From Sialis fuliginosa (Eukaryota; Arthropoda; Insecta; Megaloptera; Sialidae): 64,000 bases of DNA. Position 1 is the stretch's first letter. Each line of letters begins with the position of its first letter. Below are positions 51,691-63,649 of this stretch, piece by piece. The position numbers and the translations under genes were made by a program. The stretch covers positions 12,338,001 through 12,402,000 of the forward strand of contig OY540812.1 of the NCBI GenBank assembly GCA_961205875.1, given 5' to 3'. Under the pieces are notes generated by a model. It saw only the letters and a list, made by a program, of their open reading frames with translations. It did not search any database and was not told where the DNA came from.

Positions 51691-53332
51691 TCTGATTTAA
51701 AATGCGTTTAATACAATTTGTACATTTTATTTTTGAAAATAAAATTCTTATGGTTGAGAACCAGAAGATCTCTCCATTAAAAAATGATTTAGATTTTCCA
51801 ATCAACTAGAGTTAGAGAACGGACGCAAAAATTATATTTTTTGTATAAATCATTGCTGATGATAAAACCAACATCGACAAATAATTCTCAACAGCAGCAA
51901 TATTTATCACAAAAATCATAAATAGGATTTTTAAAATTCATTGATATATCTTAATCTTATTTTGCTAGGCAAAAATAAAATATTTACTTATATGTTTATT
52001 GTGGATGTGATTATGTTGTGTTATTAGTACAGGCAATGAAGGGAAAAATTGCCCTGTTTTTGGAACAAATTCGGAGTACGATGAAATTTGGTACCCATAT
52101 AGTACCCATAATAGTACGTCTGTATACAAAATTCCCCTTCCATAGGCCTTGTGGAAAAAAAATTACAGCCGTTTGAAGTTTAATTTAGTTTTTATTGAAT
52201 AACTTCAAGACAAATAAAGATACCGAGACGTTACATTAAAATTTTCAAAAATATTTGCTTTACAACTTTATTTCAAAATTTCTTCTAACGTGTCTATATA
52301 AATTGTTGAAAAATCGCCGTGAATCCGAAAACTAAGTGCATTTAATCAAAAAAATATATTTAAAAGGATTTTTGAGCTCTTAAAACTGATAATCGAGACA
52401 AATGCCTTATATAAATGTTGTAGAGAATAAAATTTTACAACTTTTTATGTAAGGTGCAACATTCGAAATGTAAATTTTCGTAAGATATTTCTTTTTTAAA
52501 TAGTAAAAAATATATATAATTTCATAAATAATAAAAAATATGTTAAAAAATATATCTTTTTAATTAAATTTGTTTTAGTACATAAATTAACGTGTTGATT
52601 TTTTAACACATACAATTATTATTATTATACCTTTATATAATATAAATATTTATCAAAATATTAAAATATTAAAATTTTATTGATGAGCAAAAAAGTCTTG
52701 AGTCCCGGGACTTTGAAAAAGCCGAGATTTCAGAATCTCTAATTTGTACATAACTTATAAAAAAAATTGTAAGTAGCAATGAATTGTTAAGGTGTGTATA
52801 CAGTATACACTGGAGTTCGCGAACTATTCTTCAATTAATAATCTGAGATTGTATATTTTAATATACGGATAATATAAAAGAAGAAAACTTGACTGGCATG
52901 CAGACGTAGTTAGGTATTTCTAAAGACATAATAATTACCAATTCCAGACCTGTGTTACAAGAAGTTTTCATTCGCCCCGCGTTGTAAATGTGACTGACAA
53001 ATAGCCCAGCCGATAAATCGGACAGGATTATTTATGCAACCAGTTATTTGTTCCATTTATCTTTTTAATTGATTGACGAATTCAGATCAGAATTCTTTCC
53101 AAGTCGCAAAGTTTTTTTCATCACATCAAAAAATTTGAATTAGTATTCTGTTTTGATCGCTAAGACATTCGAATGCTTTACAGATTATAAAAACAGGTTT
53201 TTAGTGATCGAGAGAATAGAAATGATTTCATTGTTGGCAGCTTAAAAAATGGAATGTTAAAGATGTTCATAAATAATGCTCTACTTTATAGTATAACATC
53301 AACTTATCATTGAATATGCAACAAGTTTAAAG

Positions 53333-53351
53333 TATGTATGTATGTATGTAT
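53333..53351. repeat. (TATG)n microsatellite
   Basis: Five near-perfect four-base units. Confidence 0.9.
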
Positions 53352-55862
53352 ACAACATTCGTTTTTTAAAGTTAATTTATTAAGCATATAAGTTACGATT
53401 ACAAGGAGTTTCTTTTTCAAACTACATTTATTTATATGTCTGACCAGTTTAGTTCAAAATTATGACATACCTACGATACAATTAAGTAAACAAGAATTTT
53501 TGGAATAATTTCATCAACATCGCTTAGCTTTTATCTCACAATTAGTTTAAAATATTTTTATTTCTTTAAATTATTATCATAGTTTCATAAGTTTAGAGTC
53601 GAAGTAAGGAGTTCAAGTTTTAATTTTATTTTACGAGATTTGATGATTCGGTCAACGCGTTAACAACAAATATTACCAAAGAATATGATTTGCAGGAGTT
53701 TGAACAGTAGAAAGTGAAAAGCAAAGTTCAAATCAGATTTTTGTTTGTCATATCTCTTATTGAATTAGTTCTTCTAATTTAAACATTAAATCAATTATAA
53801 TGCTTTATTATCTTATTCAATATAATCAACCAAATAGTACAAGCAACTTTGTTTTGTATATTATAATAATTTACATTATTTATTAAATATTATGAAAATT
53901 ATTCATGGATCGTGAATTAAATACAAAAAATGAAATGAAAAAAAAACGATACATTTACAAAAAAATGTTATATAGAAATAAAAAGCTGTCAGATCTGATA
54001 CAATTTAATTGTAATTTTCTAATATGGACATAAAACTTTTGTATGAATCATCTACAATCTACAACATATAAATATATAACAAATACCAATAAAAACTGTT
54101 CGCTTTTTACACACAGACTGTGTACATGGTAGCCTCACGAACTGTGCAAAAAAATTCACAATCGTTCGCTAACATAGAAGGGATGAAAAAAGGATACCAA
54201 AAAGTGTTTTGAAAAGTATACTATAATGGGCTAATTCTACGAACCATGATTATATAAGAGATTCGTTTTTTTTCCTATTTAGTAAAATTACGAAGATTCA
54301 ACATTTGCGGCGATAATTCAAAAGTAATCGAAGAAAAAGAATGAAGTAATTGGACACAACGAAATGTTTTTTATTTATTTGGTTAATTAACTGAACTGAA
54401 AATAGTTTTTTTGTAGGTGGAGGGGGTATATAAAATGCATAATAAGTTTTATCCTAGTTACAAAAATTCAATAACACTTAAATTCATTCAAAATCAGAAC
54501 TTGGAAAAAATGAAGACATATAAAAACATTTATTCCATAAAAATTAATATTCAATATAATATGGTACTAAAAGGAAATCGAACAAAAGACAAAAAAAATG
54601 ACTGAAAAATATAATATCTTATGCCATATCAAAGAAATGGTAATCAAAATATACGCTCAGAAAATTATTTAAAATTCTATTGGATTTGATTTCCACGTTT
54701 CGTTTTTCGTATAATGATTTCTATATGATTTCAACTGTATTACATTCAATTTGAAAAGTAATACGATAGTCGATTAAACGGTAAAGGTAAATAGGGAACT
54801 AAGGCAGAAAAAAATAATCGCTTGTGAAATTAAATGCGTTTTCAAATACAATATATACATAGCATATAATCCATAAAGTAAGAACAATAATCCGATTTGA
54901 TATTTTTCAATTCATGAACTTTATTTAACAAGCTAGTATTTCAAAATATATGTATGTATTGTATATTGAAATTTTATACATGAATATAGGTAATTTTAAT
55001 TCTCCAGATTCATTTATGTATATTGTATAAAGTGGCAAATTCAATACGTAATCTGTTTATACATCTCTAAATGTATATTTTTATGTTATCTTTACATGTC
55101 AACTTTAAATAATTCATTAAATTGTTTATTACACAATTTTATTAATTTTTTTAAATTTTTTTAATACATCCATGACTTATTTATTAAATCAAAATTTATC
55201 GATTCATTACTATCTAATATAATACCAACATTTTTATTTTTATTTATAAAATTTAATACAGAAATAAAATTTCTAAATTTGTTCGTTATTTATTTTCGCA
55301 TATTTCTGAAATTCTATAATTAAAAAAAAAAACAATTAATTAAATCCACTGGCATTGGCAGCTGTCAGTTGCCAGTGTCAGTTATAAACCATGCCTTTTT
55401 CAAACGTCAAAAATATAAAAACAAATACTATTGTATTTCAAAACTCATCCGTTACAAGTTTCATGCGTTATATACATTTAGTTTATAATTATATGTCAAT
55501 TCCATTGAAGTTGAAATGACTTGTTGATTGCTCTGCTAATAGATAATTGAATCAAAATAAATGCATATTAAAATATAATATAATAAGCATTTATGTAAAG
55601 CTATAAAACAGTTGCTAGTACAATTGTTTTTAAAATATACATAATTTCTCAATCGACATGTTTTTTTTTTAATACTAACATAAATTAATAGCGTAATTAA
55701 TTCCCATGTACACCTGTCTATACATTTAATGAGTACATCTTCCCTAGAGATAAAACAAACGCCACATACAAAACAAAACACACATCAAGAATAACCTTTT
55801 GTACTACACCGTTATCATTGGGCGCAAAAAGAGATAGACAAAAAATGAAATATGGTACTCAC

Positions 55863-55898
55863 GATATATCCCTTGCCGGAGCTGCATCGGCTGCTCGC
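55863..55898 (-). CDS. tay: tay / AUTS2-family microexon B (12 codons)
   Basis: Microexon of 36 nt between TTCTTTCACAG and GTGAGTACC, both good splice signals on the minus strand. In phase 0 it encodes ASSRCSSGKGYI. Joined after exon A it gives SRDRLSDASSRCSSGKGYI, which parallels RERLSD-SS...GTGYF in AUTS2. The Gly-Tyr-aromatic/aliphatic core is the conserved part. The other two frames are also open but do not fit the family. The preceding intron is 752 bp and the following one about 5.1 kb. Because the length divides by three and both ends are phase 0, skipping would keep the frame while deleting half of the conserved motif. The exon is too short to be found by open-reading-frame scanning. 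Confidence 0.8.
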
Positions 55899-56650
55899 CT
55901 GTGAAAGAACAAAAAACAAACCGGAGTTAGTAAAAACAAGTGCTAATGTATTTTGTTCAAGAAAAATGTGGATTTCCAACAAGATTCTATGAAGAATGGA
56001 GTGATAACAACTTGGTAATTTGTATTTGTGTACTTGTTATTAACTTCTTCACAAACATGGACGTGTTTTGATTTAGTTTTGTTCATCAGTGAAGTTAGTA
56101 ATATAAAGTGTTATAGTTACGGCATTATTATTTTTATTTGTTGTATTAATTTCAACTGTACAAGAGTAGCATTTTTATTAGACTATTATTCTATTTGTAA
56201 AACTTATCTACTTACAATGAAAATTTACTTATTCGATTATAGTGGCTTGTTTTATAATTATATTCATTTAATTAAAAAGAAAAAAAATAGTGACATTTGT
56301 CACAATTTTCGTTTTATTGTCATATGCGATCTACAGTCATATTACAATTTTCGGTGGCAAAGGAGAGTTGTTTGAGATAAAAGGGGGAAGCAATCTCCTA
56401 TCGATCATATGCCAGATATCATTACCACATTTTTTTAAAGAATATAAAACTCAAATTTATCAAAATTTAAAATTACCTTTCAGTTTTTTTTAATAAACAT
56501 TATAAAATCTAATTGTATTAATTTTTCAAATTAATAAAATCAGAATAATTTACTTGAACGGCCATACAATAAATTTTAACTTAATTTGCACTCTAATTGA
56601 AGGTCTCTTTATCCTTACATATATAACAGATAATACATATGTATACTTAC
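55899..56650 (-). other. tay intron A-B (752 bp)
   Basis: Canonical GT-AG intron between exons A and B. It is AT-rich. The longest open frame in it, on the plus strand at 56028-56375, is Tyr/Ile/Phe-rich with no recognisable domain and is treated as chance. No repeat with clear ends was seen. Confidence 0.75.
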
Positions 56651-56776
56651 ATCACTTAGCCGGTCTCGCGACGAGTCCGGGTCCCGAGGCGCCACCGAGG
56701 AACCGGTCAGCCTCTCGGACGCGCGTCCGCTGTCGTCGCTCGTACCCGCATCAGCGGCGTGCGTCAATAACAACCC
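56651..56776 (-). CDS. tay: tay bridge / AUTS2-family exon A (42 codons, partial gene)
   Basis: Internal coding exon. On the minus strand it follows TTGTTGCAG and ends at GTAAGTATAC, a near-consensus donor. Its 126 nt are open in phase 0 and encode 42 residues: GLLLTHAADAGTSDDSGR, then ASERLTGSSVAPRDPDS, then SRDRLSD. The segment is rich in Ser, Asp and Arg, hydrophilic and probably disordered. The last residues (SSRDRLSD) match the start of the AUTS2/FBRSL1 block SSRERLSD. It is far more GC- and CpG-rich than its surroundings, as expected for coding DNA here. Known of the family: AUTS2 is a nuclear protein that converts a PRC1 complex into an activator in neurons, and Drosophila Tay bridge affects brain development and dampens EGFR/ERK signalling. 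The start codon lies upstream, outside the window. The family call rests on reading this exon together with exons B and C. Confidence 0.82.
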
Positions 56777-56986
56777 CTGCAACAAATCAATTCACAATTA
56801 AACCGTGCACAACACTATTAAATATACGATAATCTAACATTCTAACACCTCGATTGGAATTCATAATAAATAATATAATAGAATAATAACAGTCCACAGC
56901 AATTACCTATGAATTTTTTTACATACATACAGTACAACAGATAGACACTTTTTATAAGTAGATTTGATATTTAATAACGGCTGATA
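56777..56986. other. Intron immediately upstream of tay exon A
   Basis: AT-rich, with the exon A acceptor at its lower edge. Nothing else recognised. Confidence 0.5.
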
Positions 56987-57323
56987 CGGAGAGTCTGAGG
57001 GTCCTCTGTCAGATTTGTGAAAAATCCCGTATATAGTTATTCAGAATAGGGTTGACGCGCATGCGTGACTAGATCAGTGTTAACAACTTTTATAAATCAC
57101 GCATTTTATAAAACGACTGGCCACGTTTAGCTGTGTTATATTTAATTATTTAGTTTAAGTTAGATTAGTCCAGGTAGATTTGGTTCCTTTTCAGGTAGGG
57201 TTAGGTTAGGTTTATTAATTGCACTAAATAATATATTAACATAGATACAACATACTCTACTCTATTCTAACACATCAACACGTGATTTTCAGAGTTTTTG
57301 ACAGAGGACCCCCAGACTCTCCG
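56987..57323. mobile_element. TIR element (MITE), TA target site
   Basis: TIRs CGGAGAGTCTGAGGGTCCTC and CGGAGAGTCTGGGGGTCCTC (read inward), followed by TGTCA in both arms. TA flanks both ends. 337 bp. It contains GGTTAGGTTAGG at about 57198. Confidence 0.85.
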
Positions 57324-58221
57324 TATTAATCTTAATAACATAATGCTTTTTCCAATACCATAATATTTATATATTTTTCGTGATGATAAAGAATAATATT
57401 CAAAGCAGTACATAACTTTGAAAATAATAATTGATTTGATTCACAAAATTTAAATCTCTAATTTCAAAAGAAACATTTTTAATAGCTGTGTACAAAAATA
57501 TGAAGATATATTTTCTAATTTCATGCGAAAATGTAAAATATCAACAGTTTTATAAACTTTTTATTTATTTAATCAACAATTTATTATTTTTATTTTTCAA
57601 TAAAATATGTACAAAGGTTGAAAACAAAATGTTTTTATTTGTTTTAAATATAGTGTTTTTTGTAACAACATTCTGTATATAGCCCTCAGTTCATGAAGAA
57701 AGAAGTAATCCATTAATTGTTATTTTGCGTGTCTTTTAAAAAAAATACTACTCTAGCGCAGCAGAAAGAAGGATATCGAAACAAATTGATCCGAAAGTAC
57801 ATATTTTAACAATTAATAGTAGATTGAAAACAAATCTTTTTGAATAACTGATTAATAAATAATTGTAATTCTCAAATATTTACTCATTTTAGGCAGTTAA
57901 TTTATGTACACAAAAATATACACTTTCTATTTTCGATTTCATTCATTTATTTTTACAACGCGTGTTAAATAAAGGACAATGTATTTATCTTTGTTAATGT
58001 ATTCTGCATGTGTTACATTATTTACAACATGTAACAATGTATTGTAAAACAACAATAAACACGTAATTTATGTTTTGCATGATCTAGAACTCTTACAGCA
58101 GTCACTTTCAGCTATAAGAATAATATCTATTGCACAATACCTGATTACATATCAATACATACTAATTAAATATTAATATTTTGAAGGATAAGATAAAAAA
58201 CGTGATGAAATATTTGGTTTT
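57324..58221. other. AT-rich intron DNA
   Basis: No gene or bounded repeat recognised. Confidence 0.4.
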
Positions 58222-58880
58222 TAGGGTTCCGTAGAAAATTAGGAACCTTTTAGTTTCGCTCTGTCCGTCCGAGTCCTTATAAATTTTACACCTATTAAGC
58301 TGAAATTTGGTATTCAGGTGTAGATTGATGACCCAAAAACAGAAATGATGAGATTTTTGAAAAAAACAAGTTTTTTGGACCCCCTTCTCATTTTTTTTTC
58401 ACTTATCCCGTTGAGTGGGGTATCTTTAGATAGCTCTCCTAAAATGCAACAAAAAACGTTAGATGACCTTTTAATTTTAACCCTTCAGTCACGATATATT
58501 TGCGTTCAAAGTCGTTTGGATTCAAAAAATCTGAAAAAAATTCAGAATGTAGCTTTTAATTAGTACTTTCACTGAAAATTATACCGAATACTGTCAAAAA
58601 ATTTTGAGCCCCCTCCAATAAACTGAAAAGTGTACTCATTTTTTTCACTAACCCCATTGAGCGGGGTGTTTTTAGATAGGTCTCCTAAAATGCAACAAAA
58701 AATGTTAAATGACCTTTTGATTTAAACCCTTCAGTCGCGATATATTTGCTTCTCAATTTGGTTATCAGAGCGTCCCTCTTATAATTTCTAAACTATAGAT
58801 GCAAAAAATCTGAAAAAATTCCAGAACGTAGCTTTTAATTAGTACTTTCAATAAAATATAAAACGAACACTGTAGCAAGA
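58222..58880. repeat. Dispersed repeat with internal direct duplication
   Basis: Begins TTAGGGTTCCGTAGAAAATT and includes CTCTGTCCGTCCG, a phrase common in lepidopteran interspersed repeats. An internal unit occurs twice (about 58388-58570 and 58636-58850), each with CTCCTAAAATGCAACAAAAA, AACCCTTCAGTC and AGCTTTTAATTAGTACTTTC. The class is not identified. Confidence 0.6.
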
Positions 58881-59633
58881 ATAAATTTTTATTGGCCATT
58901 TTATTAATAAAGTGTTCAAAATAAAATATATGCATTCATATTAAAAATTAACAAAGAGCTGATGTCAACAATCATTCAAACATAAACAATATTATTTATG
59001 TATTAATAATTTCCTTAGAAAATCGACAAATCAACATTAAAAACGGCACTTAAATATATTGGAATACAATTTATATATGGTCTATATAGTTATAGTATAC
59101 GAATATAAAATATTATCATATACAATCGACAATCGCGGATACTTTTATGTGATAAACAGTAGCCTATCTAATTACAAAACAGATCAATATATATATACAC
59201 ATTTATTGTACATACCTATATAACTGAATCAATACGCTTGCATTCAATTAGAACCAATCAATTGTTTGTGGATTTTTGCAGCTCGCAATCGTTCATCAGA
59301 GTCCAATTACATAGAAAGCCTGATGAATATTTTAAGCTCCCAACCGGTTAATTCACAAAGGACACAAAATACACTTTATAAGCAATTATGTTAAATACTT
59401 GATAAAAATGTTATTTTGTTGTGTTTAATTTTATAAGAATATATACATTTATAACAATATATCTCGAACTTTACATTTTACATAAAAATATAGAATATAG
59501 GTTATTCAAGTATCCCAGTTATTTTCACAAACGTTATTTCTAAAAAGATAATTTATAACATATAGACTACCATATATAGTTTTCTGACCATCGAAAAGAT
59601 GAGAGAAAAAACTATAATAAATAACGATTCTAT
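58881..59633. other. AT-rich intron DNA
   Basis: No gene or bounded repeat recognised. Confidence 0.4.
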
Positions 59634-59641
59634 ATTTAAAC

Positions 59642-60325
59642 CACTGGTTCCCAAACTGCGGTCCTCGGTTCCCTTGGCGGTATTGGAGAAATCAAAGTGA
59701 ACCCCGGTGGCTCTGGGTGTAGTTGGGGAGCCTCGGAAGGACAAAAGAGGGCTTTTTTAATATTATAAAATGTTAAAAAAAACTTTATTACACAATGTAT
59801 GTTTCTAATTTGTTTCATCGTTTGATTCAAGAAAGTGACTCTTCGTACTTCATAAACTGACCACCAGAGGCACCTCAAGTACCAAAACATAACCAAAAAA
59901 ATTATACCGGGTGAAACTGACATTTGAATATCAACACTATCTGTTATTTGTAATTTTTTTGCCGTTTTTAATTATCGTTTTAAAAATAAATATTAGATGT
60001 ATCCATAAAGTTAATTTCGCTTTGTCTGGCAAACTTTAATAACTTGTATGGAATTATCTCATTTATCTGGCATTTCAACAGTAGATTTCCATTCTTCATT
60101 TTTTACGATCAGCTAATCCAAAATGTTTGTTTTTTAACAACAATTCGTTAAAAAACTCACGTACGACAATTTTATATTATAATTATACGATATAACACTA
60201 CATACGAGTATGTACATTGTACGAAAAAATGTTCACTAGTAAAAATTTTAATAATCAGGGCGGAGCCTTGTGATTTTTTACAGTTGAAAAGGGGGTAGTG
60301 GGTCAAATAAGTTTGGGAACCTATG
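59642..60325. mobile_element. hAT-type non-autonomous element with 8-bp TSD
   Basis: Ends CACTGGTTCCCAAACT and CATAGGTTCCCAAACT (read inward) are the hAT pattern. A perfect 8-bp duplication ATTTAAAC lies at 59634-59641 and 60326-60333. It is 684 bp with no intact transposase; the longest frame (minus, 59636-59923) lacks recognisable hAT domains. Confidence 0.88.
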
Positions 60326-60592
60326 ATTTAAACATTATAAACGATAATTTGAAAACAATAGTATAAAACTTTTAAATGCATTTATCAAATATAGCACTGA
60401 AAGAAAGAAGCAAACTTTTATGAGTGTTTTAACTTGTAATGCGTTCTCATATTTTTGTTACAGAACACGATAAGATTTTTGCAATGTTTGCGAGAAACTT
60501 TTTCGTTTTCATTATTTTTATTTCTGTAACTTAATACTAATCACTAGATAACTGAAACTTGCAATATTGTATTTCTTTAATTTATAGAAATA

Positions 60593-60751
60593 CAGTGCAA
60601 CCTCGATATAACAAAACTGAAGGGAAGTAGAAAATATTCGTTATACCAAGTAATTTGCATTAGCTCTTACGGGCAGTTCTAGGGGATTTCGAAAAATTTG
60701 TTAAATCGAGGAAATCGTTATATTGAAGCTCGTTATATTAAGGTTACACTG
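60593..60751. mobile_element. Short TIR element (MITE), TA target site
   Basis: CAGTGCAACCTCGATATAAC at the left and CAGTGTAACCTTAATATAAC from the right, with TA on both sides. The 159-bp size and TIR wording fit Tc1/mariner-mobilised MITEs. Confidence 0.85.
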
Positions 60752-62029
60752 TATTACTTCCGTTGTTCATTTAAAGATTAAAGTATACGTACAAAGGTAA
60801 TCGCTCGCCAATATAACATAATATAGTATAACATATTAGTATGAATTAAGTCAGTGATTCTCAAACAACGCGCTGCAGATGTCGCGAATATTTAAATTTT
60901 ACGATTAATTATGCAATATAAAAACTTTGATTTAAAGCATGTAAGAAATAAAAATATAGTTTAAATTGTTTAAAAATCACATATTACTAGATACTAGGCT
61001 GCCGTGTTCTTTACTTTCTTATACCCATGTATGAAATACATATAATATATTAAGTGTTATTAAGGGGGTAAATCACTGTGACGGGTCAAAAAATTGCCAA
61101 TGTTTGGGAATTTTTTTCACAGGTATAACTATAATTATTTTAGGATCGAGTCAAGGACATATTCTACTTATTCAATAGCAATTTTCATTGAAAAATATTA
61201 AAAAATTACAAAGTTATGAGCCTCGATGTGACGACCAAAAAAAAAAAATTTCTCCATTAATCGCATTTATTTATTTTATTTTTTCACAAAATGGCGACGG
61301 TTTGATTATTATTATTTAATTTTTAAGGTATTTTTTTTATTCAAGCACTGATCAAAAATAGTAATCATCAAAATTTCAAAAATCGGCTACGCACAGACTT
61401 AGCCACTGCGATTACGAAAATTAAAAAAAATATTTTTTAAATCGGTTCATTAGCCTTACTTATTTCAAAAAAGGAGGAAGGTTCTCAATTCGTCTGTATA
61501 TATTTTTATGTATGTTCAGGCATAACTCCGACAAACATGCACCGATTTGGAAGATTTTTTTTGTTTGAAAGAGAATACTCCTGATTTAACTCACATATTA
61601 TAACTTTTTAATTAAATTTTTTTTACGAAAAAAAAAACAATTTATATAGGTACCTATTTATGGGATTAATGGAAACTGGTAAAAGTTGTCAATAATATGT
61701 ATTTGAGTGACCTAAAAAAATGAACAAACTATATCATGAAAGAAGATTGGTCTAATTGTAAGTATTGTAAACAGTAATTGTCACACGGGTCTTTTTTGGT
61801 GATATAATTATGGACTATACAACAAGTGCATATATGGGGTACCACAATACCATCTTATCACGATATTGTCTTAAATATAAACACAGTAAAAACTCAAACG
61901 ATAAATCAATATCACTGACACACTCAATCATTAAAACAAGTTTTAAAAAAAACATCCCAATAGATAAATAAATATTCCTTCTTTAATCCCCATAAGCCCC
62001 ATTCCATACATACTGGGTACATCTCTGCA
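60752..62029. other. AT-rich DNA with probable dispersed repeat
   Basis: CAGTGATTCTCAAACAAC at 60853 resembles a lone hAT end. The 61086-61620 stretch, with TTCTCAATTCGTCTGTATAT, GGCATAACTCCGACAAACAT and GCACCGATTTGGAAGATT, has wording typical of lepidopteran transposon ends, but no boundaries were resolved. No gene. Confidence 0.35.
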
Positions 62030-62200
62030 CGAGAGCAAGTGAGACAGACACACGGACGTGCGATAACCGTGTGATATTTATGTGGACGTGTGTAAACGGC
62101 GACGCGGGGGCGGGCGGCGGCCATTAACTCGGTAATGCGCGGTGTTATAGAGACCGAACCCGCGATTAGCGCGGTATTAGCGGCCGTATTGCATGTCGTA
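62030..62200. promoter_or_regulatory. CpG-rich islet upstream of exon A
   Basis: Short G+C-rich block with GGGGGCGGGCGGCGGCC near 62106, followed by GGCCATTA. It lies in the interval upstream of exon A on the tay strand. A minus-strand ATG at its centre opens a 66-codon frame (MAAARPRVAVYTRPHKYH...) that drifts into AT-rich sequence. It may be a 5' exon/promoter or an enhancer, and no function can be read from it. Confidence 0.22.
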
Positions 62201-62766
62201 CCGGATTATACACCCTCCTCCGATGCACTAAATAGTGTTGGTTTTGTACACACGCTCGCATTACTTTTTTACATGGATTTACAGACTATAAATGTATGTG
62301 TGTTTTGTATGGGGTACCAGATTAAATATATAATTGTATTTGTATGTTTATAACAATGTGGGGACTGCCGGTTAATCTCAATATATACCACCACTTTGTC
62401 ACATATTGTATATATGTGATGATGATATTTGTTTAAGATTTGGGTATGTTATCTTACGCATGTTACTGCACAAAATATAGATAAACATTTTTAAACAAAG
62501 AAAGTGTACGTGTGTTTATTTAAATTAACTTATGATACGAAAAAATGATTATTGAAATTAAAGGTTTATCAACATTATACGTATTGCAAATAAAATGACT
62601 AGATTTACTACAGGAGATTTTTTTTTAAACTTTTATCCTTAGTTGTATGCATTACATAGATTTGTTTTTCTTAAAATCAGTTTTCAATCAATATATAATC
62701 TTTAAAACAAGAATATTATACTGTAAAAAACACTGCGTCTATATAGTCACTTCAATCTATATAATA
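62201..62766. other. AT-rich intron DNA
   Basis: No gene recognised. The plus-strand frame 62135-62353 lacks a domain. Confidence 0.35.
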
Positions 62767-63649
62767 CTAGCTGGGCCCACGCGGCTTCGCTCGCGTGGAC
62801 TACTGAATTATTGTTTAGGATTTAAAAAATATATAGTTGAATTAATTACAAACACGATTAGTTATTAATGTAATAAAAACCAAATAACACTTAAATTACC
62901 TACCTAACAAAAACGAATCAGAACAAAAAGTATAAATAATTTTTGTTCTATTTAAATTTAAAAGTTAATTATTGAAAACAAAATAAACAATTGACAATCA
63001 AAAGAATACCGGCCTGTTCCCTTCCCTCTGCCCTGCGCTTCTAGTTGGTACGTTCTATCGCCATACGCGGGTCACCATCGCACGAATAATATTTTCCCGT
63101 ATAACATATATTTCGAAATTTTCTAAACTATACGACCAAATTGGATGCTGTAAATGGCAAATTATATCTACATTAAGTACTTATGACGATGAAATCATTT
63201 ATTTCGATAAGGATTAATGTTTTGCATGTCATAAGTCCACGTAAACATAACCCAAATATTTTATGTTTTCTTAGTAACATAAAAGCAGTAATTGTGGCTT
63301 AAATATAAAAGTTAGACATATGGTGTCGCGGACTTAATTGTAGAACTTTTGATTCTGCACAATTCTTTAATACATTATTTTGTTCTATATTGAACGGTTT
63401 AGGCAGCGTATTACAAAACAGCGCGCCGACGGCAAAATTTTTTCCGACTTGATTTACTATTATCGTCACTGCTTAGTTGTTATGTTACCTAACGTAAAAA
63501 AATATAGCCTATAACCTGGCCAGAGAACGTACCTATGAATTTAAAAAAAAACACGTAAATCGGATAAGTGGTTCTCGAGTGATAAGGTAACCAACGGACA
63601 GAAAGACAGACAGACAGACAGACAGAGAGACGTTGAGCTTTATATATGA
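62767..63649 (-). mobile_element. Non-autonomous Helitron on minus strand
   Basis: Minus-strand start TCATATATAAAGCTCAACGT, then TCTGTCTGTCTGTC and TTATCACTCGAGAACCACTT (Helitron-type 5' region). Its 3' end has the hairpin CGCGAGCGAAGCCGCG followed by TGGGCCCAGCTAG and T. About 0.88 kb with no Rep/helicase coding. Confidence 0.7.
63606..63629. repeat. (CAGA)n microsatellite
   Basis: About six CAGA units inside the minus-strand Helitron's 5' region. Confidence 0.9.

Larger units (their letters stand above)
50716..55862 (-). other. tay intron B-C (about 5.1 kb)
   Basis: GT-AG intron between the two microexons. It is very AT-rich. It holds hairpin-forming CCCGGGACT-type segments at about 51.65 and 52.70 kb, a TATG microsatellite near 53.34 kb and a purine-rich tract around 51.23-51.29 kb. 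No further exon was recognised, though another microexon could be missed by eye. Confidence 0.7.

Noticed and set aside
56028-56375. 115-codon open frame, plus strand
   Set aside because: Lies in tay intron A-B. It is Tyr/Phe/Ile/Cys-rich from AT-rich DNA, with no domain, no splice context and no homology recognised.
56554-56832. 92-codon open frame, plus strand
   Set aside because: Antisense shadow of tay exon A.
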